Shown one piece after another: positions 1-6,287 of a stretch of 64,000 bases of DNA. Source of the DNA: JABMPO01 sp964539785 (GTDB lineage: Bacteria > Fidelibacterota > Marinisomatia > Marinisomatales > TCS56). Numbering within the stretch: the first letter of the stretch is position 1; each line of letters opens with the position of its first letter. Under the pieces are notes generated by a model, which saw nothing but the letters and a program-made list of their open reading frames with translations, was not told the origin of the DNA and made no database searches. The stretch covers positions 8,329-72,328 of the forward strand of contig CAZIJQ010000006.1 in assembly GCA_964539785.1 (NCBI GenBank), in the 5' to 3' direction. Both the position numbers and the translations under genes were made by a program.

Positions 1-528
1 CAGGCGGTTGTTCGCATAATTGCCGCCACCAACGTTGATCTGCAATTGGCAGTTGAACAAGGTGATTTCAGGGAAGATTTGTATTATCGATTGGATGTTA
101 TCCGTTTTCATATACCACCTTTGCGAGAACGTCCCACCGATATCAAATTGTTGGCTGAGAATTTTCTAGAAGAGTTTTCCCATCGCCATAATCGGAGTGA
201 TCTAACTTTTACTCCGGCGGCGTGGGACAAATTATTGATCTACCCTTTTCCAGGTAATGTTAGAGAACTGCAAAATATAATCGAGCGGGCAGTGGTATTA
301 AGTGTTGATTCCCACATTACTTTAGCCGAGCTTGAATTGCCTGAGCGAAAGCCGCTTCCCGGTCAGAGTGCGAGTGCAAATTTAGCTGATGCAGTGCAGC
401 AGGTCGAGCGGGATTTGATTGCCCGAACCCTGGAGGATGCAAGCGGTAATCAGAGCGAATGCGCCCGTCGCCTGGGGATCAGTGAGCGCGTTTTACGTTA
501 TAAATTACAGAAATATCATTTGCGCTGA
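1..528 (+). CDS. Sigma-54-dependent transcriptional activator, C-terminal part (partial)
   Basis: The gene enters from the left edge with its reading frame open at base 1. Visible are the end of the AAA+ ATPase domain (sensor I region around IIAATN and FREDLYYRLDV, then PPLRERPTDI), the sensor II segment FPGNVRELQNIIERA, and a Fis-type helix-turn-helix at the C-terminus (NQSECARRLGISERVLRYKL). Proteins of this NtrC family bind palindromic enhancers and hydrolyse ATP to open sigma-54 RNA polymerase promoters. The receiver domain and GAFTGA loop would lie upstream, outside the window, so its input signal is unknown. Two palindromes begin 3 bases after its stop codon and a candidate -24/-12 promoter follows, so it probably controls the next genes. 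Confidence 0.93.
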   Translation, partial: QAVVRIIAATNVDLQLAVEQGDFREDLYYRLDVIRFHIPPLRERPTDIKLLAENFLEEFSHRHNRSDLTFTPAAWDKLLIYPFPGNVRELQNIIERAVVLSVDSHITLAELELPERKPLPGQSASANLADAVQQVERDLIARTLEDASGNQSECARRLGISERVLRYKLQKYHLR

Positions 529-530
529 TT

Positions 531-567
531 ACGACAATTGTCGTTGATTTTCGACATTATTGTCGAA
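531..567. promoter_or_regulatory. Paired palindromic candidate enhancer sites
   Basis: Positions 531-544 are a perfect 14-base palindrome (ACGACAATTGTCGT). Positions 550-567 are a near-perfect 18-base palindrome. Both are built from CGACA and TGTCG half-sites. Their centres are 21 bases apart, close to two helical turns, so both would face the same side of the DNA. They lie about 110-130 bases upstream of a sigma-54-like promoter and directly after a sigma-54 activator gene, which is the classical upstream-activator arrangement. Binding by the neighbouring activator is inferred. Confidence 0.6.
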
Positions 568-666
568 TTTTGTTAATTTAGATTGATATTCAGATAGTCT
601 AATATAATTCCATAATTTACGTATTTACAGTCGTATATATATTTTTACAGGCTGTATTTTATACTC

Positions 667-681
667 TGGCATGCTATTCGT
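667..681 (+). promoter_or_regulatory. Candidate sigma-54 (-24/-12) promoter
   Basis: TGGCATG at 667-673 matches the -24 element (consensus TGGCACG). At the expected -12 position the sequence is TCGT instead of TTGC, so the GG is conserved but the -12 GC appears as GT. Spacing to the enhancer-like palindromes and to the start codon at 730 is suitable. The imperfect -12 element keeps confidence modest. Confidence 0.35.
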
Positions 682-729
682 TTTATCTCTGGCAATGATT
701 AATGTAAATCAAAACAAAGGAGCAAGAAA

Positions 730-1209
730 ATGAAACGAATGAATCTGAATATAATTATGGTACTTGCGGTTTTTGCTATGCTGATGAACTTTGGTTATGC
801 CCAGGGTTTTGGTGGTGGAAATGGTATTGGAGGTCCGGGATTCTATATTGATGAAAATGGCGACGGTTTTAATGATAACGCCCCCGATGTTGATGGCGAT
901 GGCATCCCCAATGGAATGGATGATGATTTTGTCCGGCCCATGGATGGCAGTGGCAACGGTTTTGGTAATGGTGATGGCGATTGTGACGGAACCGGAGATT
1001 GTGATGGATCCGGTGGTGGCAATGGTGGTGGACAAGGCGGCGGAAATGGTGGAAATGGTGGAAATGGCGGAAATGGCGGCTATGGTCCTGGTGATGGAAC
1101 TGGTGGCGGACGCCCCGGTGACGGAACTGGATTTGGTCCCGGCGACTGCACTGCACCAGAAGAAGTAAGATCTACCCCATCCAAAATCAAAGTGAGAAAT
1201 ATTGATTAA
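730..1209 (+). CDS. Secreted Gly/Asp-rich low-complexity protein
   Basis: A 159-residue protein with a clear Sec signal peptide (hydrophobic core about residues 8-20, likely cut after GYAQ). The mature part starts with Asp-rich motifs resembling calcium-binding thrombospondin type 3 repeats (DENGDGFND, DVDGDGIPN), then runs into Gly/Asn/Asp repeats (about residues 75-145) and a short basic tail. A good ribosome binding site (AAAGGAG) precedes the ATG. It is the first gene after the sigma-54-type promoter. The repetitive codons leave several other frames open across it, but those lack signals. No enzymatic domain is visible; a structural or cation-binding envelope role is a guess. Confidence 0.75.
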   Translation: MKRMNLNIIMVLAVFAMLMNFGYAQGFGGGNGIGGPGFYIDENGDGFNDNAPDVDGDGIPNGMDDDFVRPMDGSGNGFGNGDGDCDGTGDCDGSGGGNGGGQGGGNGGNGGNGGNGGYGPGDGTGGGRPGDGTGFGPGDCTAPEEVRSTPSKIKVRNID

Positions 1210-1222
1210 TAGTATACTTGAC

Positions 1223-1242
1223 GGGGGCGGGTATCCGCCCCC
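1223..1242 (+). terminator. Intercistronic hairpin (attenuator-like)
   Basis: GGGGGCGG at 1223-1230 and CCGCCCCC at 1235-1242 form a perfect 8-bp stem with a four-base loop, followed on the + strand by an A-rich stretch instead of a U run. It sits between the Gly-rich gene and the ATG at 1257, so it could be a processing or attenuation hairpin that lowers downstream expression. The same core recurs in the terminator at 2961-2978. Confidence 0.5.
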
Positions 1243-1256
1243 ACAAAAAAACAACA

Positions 1257-2441
1257 ATGAAAAAATTAAAAATAATGACTAGATTTCTCAGATTTACCCA
1301 CCACCTTATCCCAGCGGTATTTGTTATTATTACAAGTACCAGTGGACAGGAAATATCGGTGGATATGAACAGTTATGTTGGCCAGATTGATCATATTTTT
1401 GATTCCTACCTTGGAGTTGACCAATCTTACTTGAGTGGTTCATTTTCATTAGCTTATCAACCATCTCTGAATACCCGTTTATATGGCAGTATTCAGCGTA
1501 CGGAAGTGCTGACCAATCAAGATTATTCTACTGGCTCTATGGAAGCAGGATTTCAATATCGTTATCTGGAACTGAAGAACCAGCAATTGTTTGCTGGTTT
1601 GGTTTTCAGTAACGCTGTTTATACGCCAACTTATGATTATTATGAGTTTTCAGAAATCAGTGCCTATGCCGACTGGAAATATTTTTACCTTCCTCAGGGA
1701 TCATTGAAGATGGGTTACAATTTACAAAGTCGGACCTACAATGAAATGCCCCAGGGATCAAATACAGAACACAGTCTCTATGTTTCAACCAATTATTCAT
1801 TTAATACCGGTACCAGTTTCAAATTACACGGTTGGTACGCGATTCAAGATTTTCAAGCTCCTCCGGCAACTTACACACAAGGACGTCATGGAGTTATTAT
1901 CCCAACCTATGAAGAGTTAAATACAAATTCATTAACTGGTCTGAATCTGCGTGTCAGCCAGTCAGTAAATAAATATATGGGATTGGTTTTTTCCGGCAGC
2001 AGTCAGTATCGCATCAATCGCACACCCTCTGACTTTATTATTCTGGACCAATCCACCAGCCCGTTTATTGACCGGTTTCGCTGGGATAGCAATTCCGGTT
2101 CGGGAAAGATAAATCTTCGCCTTCCAGGTAGTATTACTATCAGTGGCGGGGCCTATTTTGAACAGCGCAATTATGTGGATGTGCCAATTTTTGAATTCGA
2201 TTTTGAATTGGGTGATTATGTTCAGGTTGATGACGAATATATTATAGTCGATTATAATCGTAGTGACAATTACAGCTATTATAATCTTCAGCTATATCGG
2301 GATTGGAAAATGCCATTTTTTCATGGATTTCCACTAATTGGAACCAGTCTGACGTTGGGTTATAAGCAGAATGAATCTAATGATCCACTCTATGATTATG
2401 CTGGTAATACAATTTCATTTGGAATACATATAACAAACTAA
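1257..2441 (+). CDS. Outer-membrane beta-barrel-like protein, unknown family
   Basis: About 394 residues starting at the ATG at 1257; an upstream in-frame start at 1218 would place the hairpin inside the gene and is less likely. A signal peptide (hydrophobic segment about residues 16-28, ending near TSGQ) is followed by alternating aromatic/polar strands typical of outer-membrane barrels, such as the region around residues 100-330 rich in Tyr, Asn and Ser. The protein ends in a short beta-strand without the terminal Phe common in proteobacteria. I recognise no family. It lies between the Gly-rich and Spy-like genes in one apparent operon, which suggests a joint envelope function. Confidence 0.75.
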   Translation: MKKLKIMTRFLRFTHHLIPAVFVIITSTSGQEISVDMNSYVGQIDHIFDSYLGVDQSYLSGSFSLAYQPSLNTRLYGSIQRTEVLTNQDYSTGSMEAGFQYRYLELKNQQLFAGLVFSNAVYTPTYDYYEFSEISAYADWKYFYLPQGSLKMGYNLQSRTYNEMPQGSNTEHSLYVSTNYSFNTGTSFKLHGWYAIQDFQAPPATYTQGRHGVIIPTYEELNTNSLTGLNLRVSQSVNKYMGLVFSGSSQYRINRTPSDFIILDQSTSPFIDRFRWDSNSGSGKINLRLPGSITISGGAYFEQRNYVDVPIFEFDFELGDYVQVDDEYIIVDYNRSDNYSYYNLQLYRDWKMPFFHGFPLIGTSLTLGYKQNESNDPLYDYAGNTISFGIHITN

Positions 2442-2456
2442 GAAAAGGAGTAAACC

Positions 2457-2939
2457 ATGAAAAAATACATAGCACTGAGCATGTTGATTCTAGTCACTGG
2501 ATTATTTGGCCAGGGACGCAGCGGGTTTGGCCGCGAGCTGGGTTGGAATGATGATTTGAATCTGACTAGTGAGCAAATCAAACAGATTGATTCATACCGG
2601 ACCGATTTCCGTAAAACACAGATCGATCTGCGAGCCGATATCCAGAAAATGCGGTTAGATTTGCAGGATTTGCTACGGATGGATGAACCGAATCAGAAAG
2701 CTATCAACAATCAACTGGAAAAAATCCAGGCCAAAGAGCTGGCCATGGAAAAATCGCGTGTGGAGCATCATTTACAGGTGCGCGAGTTATTGACTGACGA
2801 TCAGAAAGCTCTCTTTGATCAACATTCCTTAAATCGTGGAATGGGTCACCATGGTAAAGGTCGGATGGACGGTCGCGGTGACGGGGATGGCCCCGGCGGC
2901 AAAAGACATGGCCGTGGCCAAGGTAATGGTGGCTGGTAA
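2457..2939 (+). CDS. Spy/CpxP-like periplasmic protein with Gly/His-rich tail
   Basis: 160 residues with an N-terminal signal peptide (cut near LFGQ). The middle (about 32-125) is an all-helical LTxxQ-type domain: LTSEQIKQIDSYR, a heptad-like helix with RADIQKMRLDLQDLL, and a second repeat LTDDQKALFDQH. This is the signature of the Spy/CpxP/ZraP family of periplasmic chaperones and metal-responsive proteins. The last 35 residues are Gly/Arg/His/Asp-rich (GMGHHGKG and similar), plausibly metal binding and reminiscent of the Gly-rich protein two genes upstream. A strong ribosome site (AAAAGGAG) precedes the ATG and a terminator follows. In other bacteria such proteins are induced by envelope stress, which fits the sigma-54 activator upstream. 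Confidence 0.8.
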   Translation: MKKYIALSMLILVTGLFGQGRSGFGRELGWNDDLNLTSEQIKQIDSYRTDFRKTQIDLRADIQKMRLDLQDLLRMDEPNQKAINNQLEKIQAKELAMEKSRVEHHLQVRELLTDDQKALFDQHSLNRGMGHHGKGRMDGRGDGDGPGGKRHGRGQGNGGW

Positions 2940-2960
2940 AGTTACTTGAGGTTGTACATT

Positions 2961-2988
2961 GGGGCGGGTTTCCGCCCCTTTTTTTTTA
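2961..2988 (+). terminator. Rho-independent terminator
   Basis: GGGGCGG (2961-2967) pairs with CCGCCCC (2972-2978) and is followed by a run of ten T. It ends the operon formed by the three genes from 730 to 2939. Confidence 0.9.
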
Positions 2989-3181
2989 TCCGCTTTCGTC
3001 CCGATTATTCGGGACTTCGGAGCGATGGTACCATAGGGCAGTGGCGGATAACCGCGGCGTAGCTTTTTGAGCGAAGCCGGGTAAATAGATGGGACCGCAG
3101 TATTACCCAAGGGGATCCATTCCTTGTATTCCAGAATTTGAAAAGGCATAATTTTGCGTAGGGACAACACCAGTTGTCCCT
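2989..3181. repeat. Intergenic region with two hairpin repeats
   Basis: The gap between the terminator and the convergent membrane-protein gene holds two perfect inverted repeats: GTCCCGA/TCGGGAC at 2998-3015 (loop TTAT) and AGGGACAAC/GTTGTCCCT at 3160-3181 (loop ACCA). The 12-mer CGTAGGGACAAC of the second recurs at 36719-36730, which suggests a dispersed REP-like element. No convincing gene was found here. Confidence 0.5.
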
Positions 3182-3247
3182 AAAATTGATACTGTAACCA
3201 ACAGTCTTTGAACCACTCTTGAGAGTTGGCTCTACATCACCGATACT

Positions 3248-3640
3248 TCAGCTTTTTTCAGATCGCAATTCAAAACCTTTAACTACCACGAATGCGATCA
3301 GGGCAAACAGGAAAAAAACCAGCAGCATCCAGGCTACACTCTGCAAGGTGGCGATTATCGTGCGGTATATCTCAAGTAGCCAGCGTTCGGCGTTTAACAG
3401 GATTGGTACTGCATCCGGTTCGGTCGCCGTGATATATTTCTCCAATTGCCAGATACGTACACCACCGGAAATGCCGACAACATAAATTGCAAATTTGATA
3501 TATTTTTGCCAGGCCGAGCTGATTTCCTCCGCAACGATTCGTTTAAGAATTGACGATATAGGCTGGTTGAAGAATCGGGCCAAAATGTAGGATACTACTA
3601 AAGCGATTAAAAAGGTTACTAGCAGCAGGGTAATAAACAT
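3248..3640 (-). CDS. Conserved hypothetical membrane protein
   Basis: 130 residues with three predicted membrane segments: about 3-22, 50-68 (IKFAIYVVGISGGVRIW), and 98-120 (WMLLVFFLFALIAFVVVKG). GGAGGT stands five bases ahead of the ATG. No catalytic motif is visible. Between the first and second helices lies a short amphipathic part. It is transcribed alone and convergent with the upstream operon. The three-helix layout resembles small channel-like or scaffold proteins, but I cannot name a family. Confidence 0.7.
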   Translation of the reverse strand: MFITLLLVTFLIALVVSYILARFFNQPISSILKRIVAEEISSAWQKYIKFAIYVVGISGGVRIWQLEKYITATEPDAVPILLNAERWLLEIYRTIIATLQSVAWMLLVFFLFALIAFVVVKGFELRSEKS

Positions 3641-3895
3641 ATGACCTCCATTTCTTTGGGTCTATTGCTATTCGGCTACCATTCAGTTTGAAATGTGCAA
3701 TTTTATCAGCAGCAGGAAAAATGTTTGAATGGCTGTCACACAATATACAAAATATTTATTTTAAATTCATTTATTGGCTGGTAGTATTATTCAATTTTGG
3801 CTTTTATCCGGTTTTATGGTAGTTGCCTTTCCATTTCAAAATGGAGTAACTTATTTTGGCTGATGAAACTTGTAAAAATAGGAGTCTGATGTTCA

Positions 3896-4474
3896 ATGAT
3901 TAGTAAAGATGTAACCGGTTTCTATCATTTCTACCCCTCAATAGCCGCCGTAGTTGGAGCCCAGCGGGGTGATAATGTGAATTTTATGACGGCCGCCTGG
4001 CACACTGGTGTTAGTCATTCGCCGCCATTGTATCTAGTATCGATTGCTCCCAAGCGCCATACTCATGATATGATTATGGAAACGGGCGAATTCACCTGCA
4101 ATTTCCTGCCGATTGATCAGCTAAAGATCATTCACGGTTGCGGAATTGTCTCCGGGGCAGACATTGATAAGATTGACAAACTGGAGATACCACTGGAAAA
4201 ATCAATTGAAGTGGATTGCCCGGTAATTGCAAACGCCTATGCTGCCTATGAATGTCGGGTAGTGCATCAATATCCGGCTGGTGATCACACCTTGTTTGTG
4301 GGTGAGGTGGCTGCAGTCCATATTGATGAAGCAAGAATTTCCGAAAGGGGTATTCTTGATCCGGCTAAAATTGATTTTGCTATGTATTTGGGATCGAATA
4401 CATATATCTCCGCTGATCCCACTACTGAAGGAATTTTACCAGGAGATTTGGAGACTTTGATAAATGTCGGTTAG
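3896..4474 (+). CDS. Flavin reductase-like (FMN-binding split barrel) domain protein
   Basis: 192 residues matching the flavoredoxin / DIM6-NTAB type: an N-terminal strand followed by VNFMTAAWHTGVSHSPPLYLVSIAP, the conserved stretch that binds FMN phosphate, then THDMIMETGEFTCNF, the usual xxxTxxxIxxxGxFxVN motif. The C-terminal part has DHTLFVGEVAAVHID, the second core strand. Members reduce flavins with NAD(P)H or bind FMN for electron transfer. The gene overlaps the next one by 11 bases, so the two are probably co-translated. The exact substrate is unknown. Confidence 0.85.
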   Translation: MISKDVTGFYHFYPSIAAVVGAQRGDNVNFMTAAWHTGVSHSPPLYLVSIAPKRHTHDMIMETGEFTCNFLPIDQLKIIHGCGIVSGADIDKIDKLEIPLEKSIEVDCPVIANAYAAYECRVVHQYPAGDHTLFVGEVAAVHIDEARISERGILDPAKIDFAMYLGSNTYISADPTTEGILPGDLETLINVG

Positions 4475-5423
4475 ACAATCTGTATCCATTGGTCTGGCAC
4501 TTGGCAGTGGTTCGGCCCGGGGTTGGGCGCATATCGGTGTTATTGAAGCGCTGGAAGAAAATGGGATTCCCATTAATTTTATCGCCGGAACCAGTATTGG
4601 TGCTTTTGTCGGGGCAGTTTACGCTGCCGGTGACATAAAAAGCCTGAAGGAATTTGCCCTGCGAATGGATTGGAAAATGGTGCTGTCTTATTTTGATGTA
4701 GTTTTCCCGAAATCAGGTTTTCTGGATGGGAAAAAGGTTCATGATCTGTTTTCCATGCACACCAATGTCCAAACATTCGCCGATTTTCGGATTCCCGTAA
4801 GGATGCTGGCCACCGATCTTAATAGCGGACAACAGGTAATTCTGGATTCAGGTAATATTATTGAATCGATCCGAGCCAGTGTTTCTGTGCCCGGTATTTT
4901 TACGCCGGTACGACGGGGGAATCAAATGTTAGTGGATGGCGGTCTGGTCAATCCGGTTCCGGTCGATGTGGCTCACTCGATGGGTGCCGATGTGGTGATC
5001 GCCGTTGATTTAAATACGGGCCTGGTACGCAGGCAAGCTGATTCGGTGCCGCGTAGGACAAAATCTACTACTAGTGAGAGCGCATTCGACGAATTACAGA
5101 ACAGCAAGAATGAAACAATTGCCAAACTGGCCCGCAGCTATGTTGGCGCTGAAAAAATGATTCGTGATAAAATTGGGTCCTGGTTCGACCGGGATGATCC
5201 CAAACCCAATATTCTGGAAGTTATGGGCAGTTCACTGGGTATTATGGAGGAGCAGATCGCCCGGATCAACCTGGCTCTCAACCCACCGGATGTGCTGATA
5301 CAACCACGATTGGGAGATATAAAAATGTTTGATTTTGACCAGGCCGAACGATCGATTGCTGAAGGCTATCGGCGAACAATCGAACAGATGGATGCTATTC
5401 AGGAATTGATTGATCGCGGATAA
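4464..5423 (+). CDS. Patatin-like phospholipase (RssA/NTE family)
   Basis: 319 residues with the patatin catalytic dyad. The oxyanion loop GLALGSGSARGWAHIGV is near residue 10, the nucleophile serine lies in GTSIG near residue 44, and the aspartate in DGG near residue 158 (MLVDGGLVNPVPVDVA). This family hydrolyses acyl esters of phospholipids or lysophospholipids. The C-terminal third (about 190-319) is a helical extension with ISRxN-like repeats that is variable in the family. No signal peptide is visible, so a cytoplasmic or membrane-associated location is likely. It overlaps the flavin reductase gene. Confidence 0.92.
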   Translation: MSVRQSVSIGLALGSGSARGWAHIGVIEALEENGIPINFIAGTSIGAFVGAVYAAGDIKSLKEFALRMDWKMVLSYFDVVFPKSGFLDGKKVHDLFSMHTNVQTFADFRIPVRMLATDLNSGQQVILDSGNIIESIRASVSVPGIFTPVRRGNQMLVDGGLVNPVPVDVAHSMGADVVIAVDLNTGLVRRQADSVPRRTKSTTSESAFDELQNSKNETIAKLARSYVGAEKMIRDKIGSWFDRDDPKPNILEVMGSSLGIMEEQIARINLALNPPDVLIQPRLGDIKMFDFDQAERSIAEGYRRTIEQMDAIQELIDRG

Positions 5424-5447
5424 ATCAAAATTCCGGGGTTGCTATTG

Positions 5448-6008
5448 CTATACCTCCCGGTGTCGGAAGCAATCTACCACATGGTCGTTCACCATACCGG
5501 CGGCCTGCATGAAAGCATAACAGATCGTCGTCCCAACAAATTTGAATCCCCGGTGTTTCAAATCTTTACTCATGGCATCGGACTCAGCGGTGCTGACGGG
5601 AATATCTCCCATCTGCTTCCAGTTGTTAATTTTTGGTTGACCACCGACAAACTGCCAGATATACTGATCGAAGGTACCGTATTCCGCTTGAGCCTTAAGG
5701 AAAAATTGGGCATTGGTTACCGTTGATCGAACCTTCAGCTTGTTACGGATGATTCCCGCATTGTTTAATAATTCCTGAATTTTAATTTCGTCATATTGGG
5801 CGATTTTCACTGGGTTAAAATTGTCTAGTGCTTCCCGGAAATTCTCTCGTTTATTCAAAATAGTAGACCAACTCAAACCGGCCTGGAAAGCATCCAGAAC
5901 CAAAAATTCAAAGATTTTTCGATCGTCATGAATCGGGATACCCCACTCCGTGTCGTGGTATTCAATCATCAATTGATTATCTGATGGCCAGGCACAACGT
6001 GTTATCAT
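5448..6008 (-). CDS. tag: DNA-3-methyladenine glycosylase I
   Basis: 186 residues from the ATG at 6008 (an upstream start adds 15 non-conserved residues). It shows the Tag signature RCAWPSDNQLMIEYHDTEWG, with the Zn-binding Cys near the start, then FEFLVLDAFQAGLSW, and the C-terminal Zn ligands in the DHVVDCFRH stretch. Tag removes N3-methyladenine from alkylated DNA as the first step of base excision repair. It lies alone and convergent with the patatin gene, with only 24 bases between their stops. Confidence 0.95.
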   Translation of the reverse strand: MITRCAWPSDNQLMIEYHDTEWGIPIHDDRKIFEFLVLDAFQAGLSWSTILNKRENFREALDNFNPVKIAQYDEIKIQELLNNAGIIRNKLKVRSTVTNAQFFLKAQAEYGTFDQYIWQFVGGQPKINNWKQMGDIPVSTAESDAMSKDLKHRGFKFVGTTICYAFMQAAGMVNDHVVDCFRHREV

Positions 6009-6073
6009 TTTTTCACCTATAGTTATTAGCTGAATTTTACACCGGCTATACAAGGGAGACCAGCGCTAACAAT

Positions 6074-6195
6074 AATTTAGGTTCATTTTTTTGAAGAGAA
6101 TTGTAGTGTAGCCATCGACTTTCTAAATTTGTGAGATTTATCACTGATAGGGATGTAGCTCTGGTTTATTTTCCTCTTGAAAATGAACCTAAATT
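6074..6195. repeat. Long-arm inverted repeat in intergenic region
   Basis: A 16-base sequence, AATTTAGGTTCATTTT at 6074-6089, has an exact reverse complement at 6180-6195. The pairing continues imperfectly inward (GAAGAGAA against TTCCTCTT). The enclosed 90 bases carry no gene. The 122-base unit with terminal inverted repeats resembles a miniature inverted-repeat element or a large mRNA hairpin upstream of the TonB receptor gene. Confidence 0.5.
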
Positions 6196-6287
6196 TTTAA
6201 ATGATCAAACAATAAATTAATTTTTGGGCAACCATTGCCAATTTTAAGCGTCTATGTATGGAAAAATAATATGTGGCTGAAATATCT

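Noticed and set aside
869..1156. Long open frames on other frames of the Gly-rich gene
   Set aside because: They arise from the repeat-rich codons of the real gene and have no signal peptide or ribosome site.
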